From positions 62,001 through 126,000 of the forward strand of contig NZ_CP013197.1 of assembly GCF_001886855.1 (NCBI RefSeq): DNA of 64,000 bases. Reading direction: 5' to 3'. Position numbers and translations under genes: made by a program. Below the pieces are notes generated by a model. That model saw only the letters and a list, made by a program, of their open reading frames with translations. It was not told the DNA's origin and ran no database searches. Below, piece after piece: positions 49,323 through 59,148 of this stretch. Positions within the stretch are counted from its first letter, which is position 1. Every line of letters starts with the position of its first letter. Source of the stretch: Spiroplasma citri (GTDB lineage Bacteria > Bacillota_I > Bacilli_A > Mycoplasmatales > Mycoplasmataceae).

Positions 49323-49928
49323 TTAATTTTTTAAAATTTTATAACTATAGATTTTTCCTTTAATAATTAAATTATCTAATTCAATTAATACGCTGTTGTT
49401 ACGATCAATAATTATAGTAAAAATTAAGTCACCACGATAAATTAATCTAGATATAATATTAATTTTATTTTTGTCTAAAAGTTCTCGTAAAAATACTTCA
49501 TTTAATGACCGTAATAAAATTCCAATTTTAATTTGTTCATTAATTTTTTCTAATTGAGCAGAATTTAAAATAATACGTGTAATTGTTGCATATCCATTTT
49601 TAATTCAATCTTCGGGTAAACTGTAAATTGGATTAAAATACCGAAGAACTAGAACAATAATATTTGTTATATTTTTTTCAATAATATTTTCTAAGATAGT
49701 TTTTCCTGCAATATGTCGTGTTTCGCCGTTATCAGTTTTGTAAATATTTTCACGACGATTTCCAATAACATATGCATACACATTATAATTTGCTTTTTTA
49801 TCTTTATACTTTTTTAAGAAGTTAATAACATCTGTTTCTGTTTGAACGTAACTAGCGAAACAAAGAAATTTAACATTACGAATTATTAATTCTTTAGTTA
49901 AAATTTTATTTTTCTTAATTATATACAT
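49323..49928 (-). CDS. YigZ/IMPACT family protein
   Basis: The 201-residue product has the IMPACT signature NAYxI...: here VYAYVIGNRRENIYKTDNGE with ETRHIAGKTILENI, where the family has EPxGTAGxPxL. Changes in that motif (EPS-GTAG to ETRHIAG) mean the site is diverged. Members bind ribosomes or RNA in other organisms, but the bacterial role is unsettled. The protein lies between provirus and IS and reads leftward. No strong ribosome site at the ATG; a GAGGGAG lies 24 bases upstream. Gap 49929-50104 is AT-rich without a gene. Confidence 0.7.
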
Positions 49929-50086
49929 TTTGTTATTCTTTTTCTATTTTTACTCCCTCAGGCACTACATATTTATACCTATTACATTATATAATATAAA
50001 ATTAATGATAAGATTTATTAACATAATAATCCTTTTTTAAACTAATGCATTATTTGTTTTAATGTTCCAAAAAATATGTTTTTAAG

Positions 50087-50104
50087 ATGTACAATTAATT
50101 CTAT
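50087..50104 (+). repeat. 18-base direct repeat flanking the ISNCY element, left
   Basis: ATGTACAATTAATTCTAT recurs at 51476-51493. It looks like a target duplication; IS1202-type elements make long ones. Confidence 0.7.
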
Positions 50105-51475
50105 GTCAATATCTAGCTAAAATTTCGTAAATTTATTTAATTGATAATTGTTTCATAGTATATCTTTCAGTTCATGGATGATTTGATTTGGGTTTATGAG
50201 CTTTAGATTTTGGTAATGTTTTTTCTGTATTTTTAACTGTTGGAATATATTCTAATAGATTATAAATTTTGTTTTCATACTTAAGATACAATGTTTTATC
50301 AAATGCATTAATTATTGTAACATTTGTTTTTGAATTAAAAACTTTTAGTTTTTTATTATCATAAGCTAAGTACTTTTTATTGGCATAACTAATTGATGAT
50401 CCATTACCTGTTCTTCTTGTTGAAGTTATTGATAAAAGTAAATTAATTTTGTCACTTTCTGGTGCATCAACAAAAGCAGAATTGTTATAATCAATGGGAA
50501 GAGCAAAGTGTTTATTGAATTTAGGCAGAAATTCTTTTAAGAACTTATTTGTTTCTTCAAGAGTAGTTACTTTTGCAAGACTTAATTCATTTTTTAGACG
50601 ATCTTGTAAAGCACCTCATAACCGTTCAATTCGACCTTTTGCTTGAGGAATTGAAGTAGTTATGATTTCGACACCTAATTCATTACAGCATCTGCTGAAT
50701 TGAGTAAAGGTGTCTTTTTCTTCGTTTTTACTATTATTTTTTTGATAAGTAAAAATTGTTCGCTTATCTGTATAAAATTCCATAGGAATACCATAGTTTT
50801 TTAAAATTTGATATAAAACATTATAATAACCATTTAAGGTTTCTTGATAATTAAAATATAATCCAACAGCTGTATTTGTTGCATCATCAATAGCACCACG
50901 TAAAAATATTTTAGGATGTTTTATTCCTAGCCACAAATGTTCACTAGCATCAGCTTGTAATAATTCCCCAAAACATTTGCGGCATTCTCTTAAAGGATGT
51001 GATTTATCTTTTTTTCTTAATTTCTGTTTTCTAGGAGATTTTATTTGATTTAGAGACATTAAGTTGTACAAAACTGAATAAGAAATTTTTATTTTTTCAT
51101 TTTCGAGTAATTTTTCTTTAAAATGTATAAAATTAAAATCAATATATTTAGTTTTGTAAAGATTAAGAATATTTTCACAAATTTCTGGTTTTGTTTTGTT
51201 ATATGCTGTTCTACCACGTGAATGATGGGCAAAGGAAGTCATATTTTGTGTATCATAAATTTTCATTAATTGTTCAATTTTACGAATAGACAAATCTAAA
51301 ATTTTAGCAGCACGTTTTTTTGTTATTTCATTATTAATAACTTTTCCAATAGTTTTATATTTATTTTTTCTGTCATTGTTAATTTTCTTTCCATAGTTAT
51401 CACCAAATTAATAATATAAATAATTGCGAAATTTTTGCTAGATAACTATTATGAAATTATCACAAGATAAGAACA
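50105..51475 (-). mobile_element. ISNCY (IS1202-like) insertion sequence
   Basis: About 1370 bp between the direct repeats. Near the ends are TATCTAGCTAAAATTTCG (left) and its inverse TATCTAGCAAAAATTTCG (right), with a second related copy (TTATCTTGTGATAATTTC) outside it on the right. A fragment of a second copy lies at 23188-23838. Confidence 0.75.
50133..51394 (-). pseudogene. ISNCY-family transposase, N-terminal frameshift
   Basis: Most of the protein is open from about 51300 to 50133: a helix-turn-helix start (LDLSIRKIEQLMK), the catalytic-domain segments LLQADASEHLWLG and GAIDDATNTAVG (first two Asp) and PQAKGRIERLWGALQDRL (the Glu). The start region (ATG 51394 or 51376) is out of frame because one base is missing relative to the fragment at 23188 (near 51370). 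Use of TTG at 51293 would restore a shorter protein lacking part of the DNA-binding domain. Confidence 0.75.
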
Positions 51476-51493
51476 ATGTACAATTAATTCTAT
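51476..51493 (+). repeat. 18-base direct repeat flanking the ISNCY element, right
   Basis: Second copy of ATGTACAATTAATTCTAT; it overlaps the -35 box of the tRNA-His promoter by one base. Confidence 0.7.
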
Positions 51494-51520
51494 TTACATT
51501 TTTTTGTTTTAAGTTATAAT
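51493..51520 (+). promoter_or_regulatory. tRNA-His promoter
   Basis: TTTACA (51493-51498), 16-base spacer, TATAAT (51515-51520), 28 bases before the tRNA. The ISNCY element ends at its upstream edge. Confidence 0.7.
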
Positions 51521-51548
51521 GAATAGGGTTATTTATATAATCAAATAT

Positions 51549-51625
51549 GGCGGTTGTGGCGAAGAGGTTAACGCTCCGGATTGTGGCTCCGGCATTCGTG
51601 GGTTCAAGTCCCATCAGCCGCCCCA
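51549..51625 (+). tRNA. tRNA-His (GTG anticodon)
   Basis: 77 bases fold as a cloverleaf: eight-pair acceptor GGCGGTTG/CAGCCGCC with the extra 5' G typical of tRNA-His, anticodon stem CCGGA/TCCGG with loop TTGTGGC (GTG), T-stem GTGGG/CCCAT with TTCAAGT, and an encoded CCA. Confidence 0.97.
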
Positions 51626-51630
51626 TTTTT

Positions 51631-51650
51631 AACTACAAAAGTAGTTTTTT
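51631..51650 (+). terminator. tRNA-His terminator
   Basis: AACTAC/GTAGTT with an AAAA loop and seven T, six bases after CCA. Confidence 0.8.
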
Positions 51651-51684
51651 TATTTTTAAAAGAAAAAATATAATATAACATAAT

Positions 51685-51730
51685 AAAAAACTCCCCTATT
51701 AAAGTTGTTAAGCAAATAGGGGAGTTTTTT
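51685..51730. terminator. Strong bidirectional terminator
   Basis: Arms AAAAAACTCCCCTAT and ATAGGGGAGTTTTTT, 15 pairs, A-tract on one side and T-tract on the other. Confidence 0.85.
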
Positions 51731-51831
51731 TACTTAACTATAAGATATTGTGAAAAGCAATATATGAATTTATAATTTCCAAAATAATTTATTTCCGATA
51801 AAAAAATTTCTAATTAGTTAAGGCCTGTCTA

Positions 51832-51859
51832 TTTACTTAATAAATACAACTGATATAAT
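51832..51859 (+). promoter_or_regulatory. Probable promoter of the DUF402 gene
   Basis: TTTACT (51832-51837), 16-base spacer, TATAAT (51854-51859). It leaves a leader of about 160 bases with no gene and no clear structure. Confidence 0.5.
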
Positions 51860-52029
51860 GAAAATGTTGACGTATTTAAAATAGCATTTTATTTTAAAGT
51901 AATTAATATCAAAATAAAATTATATATTATGGCAATTTAAATTTAATAATTTTACATAATTTTTTATTGTATTATTTTTAGTTATTTTTTTTGCTGTAAT
52001 TTTAAAAATAAATTATGGGAGGTAACATT

Positions 52030-52572
52030 ATGGACTCGTTACAAGTTGGAGATAGTGTCTTAGTACATGCTTATAAACATAATGGTTCAGTTTACCGTAG
52101 TTGAGAATCGGCGGTTGTTTTATTACTAGAAGAAGAATATATTGTTTTAGTAAATGAAGATGTCACTGTTACAGAATTGAATGGTAGAAAATGAAAAACA
52201 AATGAACCAGCAATTTGGATTTTTAATCGGAAAAATTGAAGTAATATTATTTGTATGCTTAAAGATACCGGGATAAATTACTATTGTAATATTGCATCGC
52301 CATTTATTATGGAGCAAAAAACAATTAAATATATTGATTATGATTTAGACATTAAAGTTTTTGCTGATGGTAGTTATAAAATTTTAGATCTAAAAGAGTT
52401 TAATCGAAATCGTATTGCTTGAAAATATAGTCGTGATATTGTTAATGCAATTTGAACAGAAATTGATAATTTAAAATATTTAATTAAAAATAAACTTTTT
52501 ATTTTTGAACATAGTCATGCAGAAGCGTTATGACAACAATATTTAGCATTAAAATCTAAATTACTTAAATAA
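52030..52572 (+). CDS. DUF402 family protein (Ntdp-like phosphatase)
   Basis: The 180-residue product fits the DUF402/YgaC fold whose characterised members hydrolyse nucleoside tri- and diphosphates: EPAIWIFNRKNWSNIICML, then NYYCNIASPF, YIDYDLDIKVF and a C-terminal helix with RDIVNAIW. Asp and Glu residues expected to bind Mg are present in DYDLD. GGGAGGTAAC precedes the ATG. Intact; not part of the following operon, which starts 75 bases on after a doubled GATATAATAAAA. Confidence 0.75.
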
Positions 52573-52647
52573 GGTTTTATTGTTTATTTTCTAAATAATA
52601 GATATAATAAAAGATATAATAAAAGTGTTTTAGAGAGGAGATTTCTA

Positions 52648-52990
52648 ATGGGGCAATATAATTTTTAAAAAAATTTTTTATGAGGTAGTGCTTTTCTGGT
52701 CCTCAAACAGAAGAGACATTTTTGGAAGATGGAAAATCTGCATCAAATTGAGATCATTGATTTAGTTTAGAAAAATATCGTTTTTTTAACCAACAACCTT
52801 GTTTAAATGATTTTTACCATCGTTATCAAGAAGATATTAAAATTGTAAGGGAGTTAAATTTTAATTCATTATGAACATCAATTCAATGAAGTAGATTAAT
52901 TCCTGATGGAAAAACAATTAATCCAAAAGGAGTTGAATTTTATAATAATGTAATTAATGAAATGGAATCCTGTAAATGCAAGCAGTAATT
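52648..52990 (+). pseudogene. 6-phospho-beta-glucosidase (GH1), 5' fragment
   Basis: GH1 enzymes split phosphorylated beta-glucosides imported by the PTS. After MGQYNF the frame shifts in an A-run near 52670; reading then gives FLWGSAFSGPQTEETFLEDG, SLEKYRFFNQQPC and SIQWSRLIPDGKTINPKG. The match ends near 52968, where other DNA begins. Confidence 0.75.
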
Positions 52991-53040
52991 TTTGCCTCTT
53001 GTTAATTTGATGATAACATCATTTTTAACAAATGCAACTC

Positions 53041-53064
53041 TTTTGGCATCGTACACGATGCCTT
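53041..53064 (-). terminator. Terminator of the small minus-strand gene
   Basis: Stem GGCATCG/CGATGCC with loop TGTA directly after its stop codon. Confidence 0.6.
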
Positions 53065-53334
53065 TTATTTTTTCTCAAATTGTAATATTTTTCATCCATC
53101 GGATGCTAAATCTAAAATATCGTTAATTTTGTAATGTTCCATATAAGATGCAATAACGCCTCATTTATCTTTAAATAAATTTAAGTACATTTTGGTTCAT
53201 TCTAAACATTGCAAATCATAATGTTTTTTATGATGTGAAATACGAAAATCAATAGGTTGACAATTAACTCAATCAAATGATGTTGTTATTTCATCTCAAG
53301 TTTTATTAATATATTTACTTTTATATTCTGTCAT
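53065..53334 (-). CDS. Hypothetical small protein between GH1 fragments (89 aa)
   Basis: The polar product has no membrane segment and five Trp (four coded TGA). AAGGAGAATT precedes the ATG at 53334. A hairpin GGCATCG/CGATGCC follows the stop. It lies opposite to the operon, exactly where the two GH1 fragments meet, so it came with an insertion or rearrangement. No family recognised. Confidence 0.6.
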
Positions 53335-53347
53335 TTTTTAATTCTCC

Positions 53348-54513
53348 TTAATCCAGAAGGGATTAAATTTTATGATGATGTTTTTAAAACATTAGTTGAA
53401 AATGGTATTAAACCAATTCTAATTTTATATCACTGAGATACGCCAATGTGAGCAGAAATTCAGGGTGGATTTGAGAACCGTAATGTAATTGAATGATTCC
53501 GAAAATATGTCCGCGTTGTATTTCAATACTTAGAGAAATATAGTAATTTATGATTTGTTAATGATGAGAATTCTACTTTTACATTAGATGCTTATATAAA
53601 ACAGCATTTGCTAAAGCAATTCATCATTTAAACCTTAGTACAGCAATTGCGAAAGAAGAATTTGATTTAGCTAAGTCAAAAGTTTATCTTGCTAACGATG
53701 CATTGTTAGGAATTGACCATGATTGAGCGCCACCGTATCAATTCCGAGAAGGTGACCAAGCAGCATTTGAAAATATAACGGATGATTTAAAAATTTCTTT
53801 TTAGACCCAAACTTAAAAGGAACTTATCCAGATGTTTTTTTTCAATGGTTAAAAGATGAAAAAATTAATTTTATGATTAGTGATGAAGATTTAAACTTAT
53901 TAAAAAAACATCAATTGGATTTAATTGGTTGAAATTATTATCGCCCATGTTATATTACTGGGGATAATTATGTTGATAATTTAAAAGAATTGCACCAAAA
54001 AAGTCATGCTTTTTTGTACCGGGTTTTAAACAAGTATTTCCAAAAGGCATTGAATATACAAAATGAAATTGAATTATTGATCCAAAGATGTTAGCGACTG
54101 GAGCGGAAATATTATGAAAAGAATATCAAAAACCCTTAATGATTATTGAAAATGGAATGGGTGATTTTGATGATAAAGCAGCACCATTAATTTTAGATCA
54201 AGATCGAATTCGCTATTTAAGTTTACATTTAGCAGAAGTATTTAAAGCATTTGACCGTGGAGTTAATTTAATTGGTTATTCATTATGAACTTATTGTGAT
54301 ATTTTTTCGCCAAGCGGAGGATAGCGAAAAGATTATGGCTTGGTTTCTGTTAATTTTAATAGTAAAATTAAAACGCGAACACCAAAATTATCTTATGTTT
54401 GATATAAACGAGTAATTACAACAAATGGTAAAAATCTTGCATATGATGATATTGATGTTTTAACGAATTTATTAAAAACCGAATTAACAACATGAGACTT
54501 TTGACAACAATAA
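53348..54513 (+). pseudogene. 6-phospho-beta-glucosidase (GH1), 3' part
   Basis: Begins LNPEGIKFYDD, overlapping in homology with the end of the 5' fragment (INPKGVEFYNN) but clearly different, so two GH1 genes contributed. Visible blocks are LILYHWDTPMWAE, GGFENRNVIEWF, the nucleophile region MIIENGMG and LIGYSLWTYCDIFSP. Frames change near 53600, 53800 and 54005, and a TAG lies near 54322. The acid/base motif reads NDENS, unlike the usual NExxx. Inactive. Confidence 0.8.
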
Positions 54514-54523
54514 GGAGGCTGAC

Positions 54524-55178
54524 ATGAAAATTGTATTAATTGGAGCAGGACGAATTACAAAATGATTTTTAGATGATTTACAAAATACAAAATATAAAGA
54601 TCAAATTACTTTATTTGGAATTTACAATTTAACTTATGTAAAAGCTTTACAATATAAAGATACTTACCAAATTCACAAAGTCTATCAATCATTAGATGAG
54701 TTAATTAAAGATGCTGCAAATTTTGATTTAGCATATATTGGGATTAAATAATGCTTATGCAACCCATAAGGTAATTTCTACTTCTGTTTTAAATATTCAT
54801 CATAAAAATCAGGGCATTTCAACAATTATTGCTAGTGATAGTTTATCCAGTGATTTATCAGCACAAATTTTAGGAACAAAAGGTTATATTAGAGGGTGGG
54901 GTAATTTGCAAAAGTACAATGCTGATTATCAAAAAGATTCTTGTCATATAGCATATACTTATCAAGTTTATGATTTATAAGGTAATTTAATTAAAACTGT
55001 TGATGAACCATTTACAACGGCTGGTGAAGGACTACGGTTTGAGATTGAGCATGTCTATGATTTATGAAAAAATAAAAAAAATGAGTCAAATGTTGTTACG
55101 AAAGCAATTTCATTAGAAATTATTAAAATTTTAGAATTAACAAATAATACTAATGATCATCAAATTATTGAATTATAG
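54524..55178 (+). pseudogene. Gfo/Idh/MocA-type oxidoreductase, internal deletion
   Basis: The N-terminal NAD-binding segment (MKIVLIGAGRITKWFLDDLQ) is followed by a frame change near 54748 and by loss of the usual EKP region. The C-terminal part (DEPFTTAGEGLRFEIEHVYDL) follows after one TAA (54978-54980). AAGGAGG precedes the ATG, 11 bases after GH1. In such operons this enzyme would act on a sugar derivative. Confidence 0.75.
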
Positions 55179-55193
55179 AGAGGAACAAAATTA

Positions 55194-56141
55194 ATGAATG
55201 TTTTAGCAATTGACTTAGGTGGAACTAGTTCTAAGTGTGCTGTTTTTTCAGAAAAAAAAGTTATTCGTTGTGAATTTAAAGTTACAACAAATAAAGCAGC
55301 AATTTTACAAACCATAAAAGAAGAAATTGATCAACAATTAGAAAAACATCAAATTGATTGATCAACAATTAGTCAAATTGGTTTTGCAATTCCGGGTTTC
55401 TTAGATGAAAAAAATGGAATTGTTGCTTTAGCTGGCAATTTAAATTGACGTAATTTTAATATTAAAGGAGAAGCTGAGAAAATTTTTCAAAAACCAGTTA
55501 ATATTATTAATGATGCTAATGCAGCTGCATTAGCAGAATATTGAGATCGTATCTATGATAAAAAAGAATCATTAGTTTTATATACATTAGGAACTGGAAT
55601 TGGTGGCGGAATTGTTTTAAATGGTCAATTGTGAACAGGTGCAAATGGCTTTGCTGGTGAACTTGGTCATGGTGGTTGTTTTCAAACTTTATTTGCCTGT
55701 ACTTGTGGATTAGAAAACTGCATTGAACCAGTTTCTTCAGCGACAGGTTTAACAAAATTAATTAACCAAACTGCTGATGAAAATCCGGGTAGTTTATTAC
55801 ACCAATTAAAAGAAAAACATGATTTAAAATTAGTTGATATTAAACCATTATTTGATAAAAATGATGAATTAACAATTGCAACAATTACTAGAGGATTAAT
55901 TCCATTAGCATATCATATTGTAACAATGTTATATATTCTAAATCCAGAAGTAATTATTTTAGCTGGTGGTGTTACTAATTTAGGGGTAAAATTGAAAAAT
56001 ATATTACAAGAGTTAGTAAAAGCACGAATTGGTGATTTTATGTTAAAAACTTTTACAATTGAGATTTCAAATTTACAAGATAAGGCAGGAATGTATGGGA
56101 CAGGATATTATGCTCTTTCTAAAATGGATGAAACAAAATAA
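55194..56141 (+). CDS. ROK family sugar kinase
   Basis: The 315-residue product has the ATP motif DLGGTSSKCAVF (residues 6-17), FAIPGF, NDANAAALAEYW (catalytic Asp), LGTGIGGGIV and the ROK zinc motif GHGG...CTCGLENCIE. It probably phosphorylates glucose or a related sugar released by the GH1 enzyme. GAGAGGAAC precedes the ATG, 15 bases after the oxidoreductase. One of two intact genes in an otherwise broken operon. Confidence 0.92.
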
Positions 56142-56159
56142 GAAATGGAGAACATAAAA

Positions 56160-56492
56160 ATGAAAGAAATAAATTTTGAAGAAATATCATTTGGAATTAT
56201 TACTTATGCTGGTATGGCAAAATCAAATGCATTAATTGCAATTAAGTCTGCAAAAGAAGGAAAAACTATTGATGCTAATAATTTAATTGCAGAAGCAGAA
56301 CAAAATATTATTGAAGCAGAAAAGCAACATATGACGATTATTCAAGAAGAGGTACAAGGGACTAAACATCAAATTCCCGTGTTATTTATGCATGCCGAAG
56401 ATCAAATGATGACAGCACAAATGGTTATTGAATTAGCAAAAGAATTTATTGAATTATATGATAAATTACTTGCAAAAAAAGTTTTGGATTAA
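56160..56492 (+). CDS. PTS IIA component, lactose/cellobiose family
   Basis: IIA-Lac proteins pass phosphate from HPr to the IIB of a cellobiose/chitobiose-type importer. The 110-residue helical product has the active-site His78 in PVLFMHAEDQMMTAQ. The start at 56160 is chosen because GGAG (56147-56150) is correctly spaced from it; an ATG at 56145 would add five residues. No IIB or IIC gene is in the window. Confidence 0.9.
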   Translation: MKEINFEEISFGIITYAGMAKSNALIAIKSAKEGKTIDANNLIAEAEQNIIEAEKQHMTIIQEEVQGTKHQIPVLFMHAEDQMMTAQMVIELAKEFIELYDKLLAKKVLD

Positions 56493-56497
56493 TTGTT

Positions 56498-57131
56498 ATG
56501 CGCCTTGGTGTTAGCTTATATCCACATTTGTTTACAGAAAACTATGATTTAGAGACATATTTAACAAAATGTGCAAAAGCTAAAATTAAGGTTATTTTTA
56601 CTACCTTGATTAATGTTAAAAAAGTGATCAAAAGTTATTTAATCGCTTTTTACAATTAACAAAAACAGCAAATAAACTAGGAATTGATGTTTATGGTGAT
56701 GTGAATGGTGCTGTTTATGAGGAATTTGAATTAGATAAAAATAATCGTGAACAAGTTATGGATTTTTTTATGACTGAATTAGGATTAAAAGGAATTCGTT
56801 TTGATTAAGGAATTAGTGGTGAAGATGTTGCAAAATTAACACATAATAAAGAAGATATTAAAATAATTTTAAATGCATCAAGTCCAACCCAAGAATTAGC
56901 ATTTTTATTATCATTAAATGCAAATAAAAATAATTTGGTTGGATGTTGAAATTTTTATCCGCAACGTTATACAGCTAGTTCGTTAATGTATTTTATTGAA
57001 AAAAAATCTATTTATAAAAAGTTAGGAATTCCATTACAAGTTTTTGTTGCTTTACAACGAAATGATGCACAAGGACTCTGACAATATAATGATAAATTAC
57101 CAAGCATTGAAATGCATCGTGATTTAACATT
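56498..57131 (+). pseudogene. DUF871/MupG-like protein, broken and cut by ICE copy 2
   Basis: Starts MRLGVSLYPHLFTENYDLE, matching DUF871 proteins (MupG is a 6-phospho-N-acetylmuramidase). A frame change near 56625 and an in-frame TAA near 56805 interrupt it; GCWNFYPQRYTASS confirms the family. It ends at 57131, where TGACCGCG of the ICE begins, so its 3' part may lie beyond the window. Confidence 0.75.
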
Positions 57132-57176
57132 GACCGCGTAAAATATTCGGTTGGTATAAAATTTCCAAAAAATAAG

Positions 57177-57207
57177 AAAAAGATAGATATAAAATTCTAT
57201 CTTTTTT
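57177..57207 (+). terminator. Terminator hairpin at ICE copy 2 left end
   Basis: AAAAAGATAG/CTATCTTTTT, the same as 6839-6869. Confidence 0.75.
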
Positions 57208-57211
57208 AATT

Positions 57212-57391
57212 AGGTTAAAATTGTTGTTAACCTTGCTTAGTTTTAAAAAATAACAGCAAAACCAAGCAAGCGAGGATAAACAATATAGGGGTGGCCGTAC
57301 CGCTACGACATAATGGAGGCAATTCTTTTAGGCAATATAAAAGAGTTATTGTGGTTTGGGGATAAATCTTTAACCTGCAATCGTTAAAGGC
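57212..57391 (+). other. Structured leader of ICE copy 2
   Basis: Same leader as 6874-7092 without about 40 bases after AACAGCAAAACCAA. AGGTTAA/TTAACCT and the TTATTGTGG/CCACAATAA pairing are kept. Confidence 0.5.
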
Positions 57392-57436
57392 TAAGTGTTC
57401 CACAATAAAAAAATTTAGAAATCTTACTATTTATAA
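57392..57436 (-). repeat. 45-base inverted module, left partner (copy 2)
   Basis: Identical in layout to 7093-7137; partner at 62591-62635. Confidence 0.8.
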
Positions 57437-57449
57437 GGAGGATTTGAAA

Positions 57450-57752
57450 GTGTCTTTAAAAGAACTCTGTTTAAAAGAGTTAAAAATTAAATTAGCAAAT
57501 AAGACAGTATTAATTAATAAATGTCAGTGTTATATCAATGAGTACTTTACAAAATTAACCAAAAACAAAAAAGGTGGCTGATATTGTAAAAAGTATGCTC
57601 GGCATTGTTTAGCAAGATTAGAATTTATTAACAAACAAAAAATAATTTATAATCTTTGATTTTTGACTTTACAATGCAAAAATAATCACCAAATTATTAA
57701 AAAATTAATTTTTAAGAAAAATAAATGATGAATTATTAATATCAAAAATTAG
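57450..57752 (+). CDS. Conserved small ICE protein, Cys-rich (copy 2)
   Basis: 100 residues from GTG after AAGGAGG. It differs from 7151-7453 at a few positions (Trp to Leu at residue 8; Ser to Ile; Arg to Trp near the end). All Cys are kept and the frame is open, unlike the larger genes, which hints that it may still be used. Confidence 0.7.
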
Positions 57753-57766
57753 AAAGGAGAAATTAT

Positions 57767-57943
57767 ATGGTTGAAAATAATATCAAAAATACAATTAGCG
57801 AGTTAATTAACGAGATTAAAACAACAACAGAAAACAATTTAAGCAATTTAGAACAAATTATGGAAGTTTTAATTGATAAAGTTAATAATATTGAAAATAT
57901 TTTAAATCAAATACGATCAAAAATTAAACCAACTATTTATTAA
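57767..57943 (+). CDS. Small coiled-coil ICE protein, extended (copy 2)
   Basis: As 7468-7620, but TAA has become TCA and translation runs eight more residues (SKIKPTIY) into the terminator hairpin, giving 58 residues. Confidence 0.6.
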   Translation: MVENNIKNTISELINEIKTTTENNLSNLEQIMEVLIDKVNNIENILNQIRSKIKPTIY

Positions 57944-57958
57944 AATTAGTTGGTTTAA
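57926..57958 (+). terminator. Weakened terminator after the small ICE genes (copy 2)
   Basis: The AAACCAACTA/TAGTTGGTTT stem is kept but the T-run is TTTAATTTTT, and translation now enters the stem. Confidence 0.5.
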
Positions 57959-57993
57959 TTTTTGATAAATAAAAAAGAAAGGAGATAAAAATA

Positions 57994-58161
57994 ATGAGGA
58001 AAAGTTGTCCTAAATGTAGATCAAAAATAGAAGGTGATAATAAACATTTATGATGCACAAATGTTTATTTTATTTTTGCAAAAAACCCATATATTTTTAA
58101 AAAGAAAAAATATATAAATATGTTTGTTTGTGACTCTTATTTTATTTTGTTTTTTATTTAA
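57994..58161 (+). CDS. Zinc-ribbon-like ICE protein, altered (copy 2)
   Basis: As 7697-7816, but the fourth Cys is Phe and the TAG stop is TAT, adding 16 hydrophobic residues (55 in all). Probably no longer binds metal. Confidence 0.45.
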
Positions 58162-58228
58162 GTTTTTAGATGATCGCTTAGTTATTTAAAATGTTGTGAA
58201 ATATTAGAAAATTTGGAGAAAATTTAAT

Positions 58229-58441
58229 ATGTTTGATAAAAAGCAATATAAAGAATGAAACATATTATCAAAATATTTAAGTTGATATGAAATATTTAGA
58301 TATTTTAAAAGAGTTTATGATTATAAAAATGAAGAACAATTAAATCAAACACTTAATAATTATTTAAACAATTTACCAATTAAGGATATTGAAGAATATG
58401 AAAGAGAGATTTTAAATAATGACAATAACAGAATCAATTAA
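58229..58441 (+). CDS. Small ICE protein (70 aa)
   Basis: Intact version of the gene broken at 7932. Polar, helical, with WNILSKYLSWYEIFRYFKRV. TTGGAG lies 13 bases before the ATG. Overlaps the next gene by 23 bases. Function unknown. Confidence 0.6.
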
Positions 58442-58671
58442 ATTTAACAAACTTAAAGAAGAAAATGAAAAAATTAAAAAAGAACTTGCTGAAAAAGATA
58501 AAGAAATTAATAGTTTTAAACAACAAATATATATGGCACATAATTTTATTTAAATTAAATATTAATGATGATAGTTATTGCCAAAATTGTTCAAAAGATA
58601 GTTTTGATTTGAAAGAATTTACTGAAATTATATGTTTTAAAGATAACTTAAAATATGACAAATTACCATAA
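58419..58671 (+). pseudogene. Coiled-coil/Cys ICE protein, internal deletion (copy 2)
   Basis: Starts MTITESIKFNKLKEENEKI, the true N-terminus absent from copy 1. A deletion after AHNF removes the first Cys pair and causes a stop; the CQNC half follows in another frame to 58671. Confidence 0.6.
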
Positions 58672-59131
58672 ATTATGCCTCAGTTTTAATTGCGATAATG
58701 GTTGTATTATCACAAGTAATGCGAATCCAAATTATTCCAAGAACATCAATTCCATTATTTTTATAAGTGGAGTTATTTTAAATTGATATTGGTGTTTGTT
58801 AATTGGATTTATGGGACATTTTCTATCAGATTTAACATTATGAGGTTTTACTGTGGGATGATTATGTTGAAATATCGGGACAGGTTTATTAGCAGTTTTA
58901 ATTAAAATAATTAATTGAATAAAAATAAATCATAGTATTAAAATTATTCTTATTTTATTATCAAACATAATTATTTATCTTCCGATTGATTTTGTTCTTT
59001 TTTGATTAAATCTTGGAGTTTTAAGTATAGAACAAATAATTATCGGAATATTAATTACGAACACAATATGTTTGCCAATTTTCTATTTTATAACATTAAA
59101 AATTAAAAAAAGATTAAAAATAATTTTATAG
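58671..59131 (+). pseudogene. Membrane transporter fragment, possibly an ECF S component
   Basis: About 150 codons in two frames (change near 58765) give five or so hydrophobic segments: VLIAIMVVLSQVMRIQIIPR, then GFMGHFLSDLTLWGFTVGW. The GxxxxxLSDL pattern and topology suit an ECF-transporter substrate-binding subunit, but this is uncertain. No N-terminus is present. It lies inside ICE copy 2, so it arrived by recombination. Confidence 0.45.
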
Positions 59132-59148
59132 AGAAAGGAACTATCAAA

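Noticed and set aside
55516-55755. 79-codon minus-strand frame inside the ROK kinase
   Set aside because: Shadow of an intact, well-identified gene.
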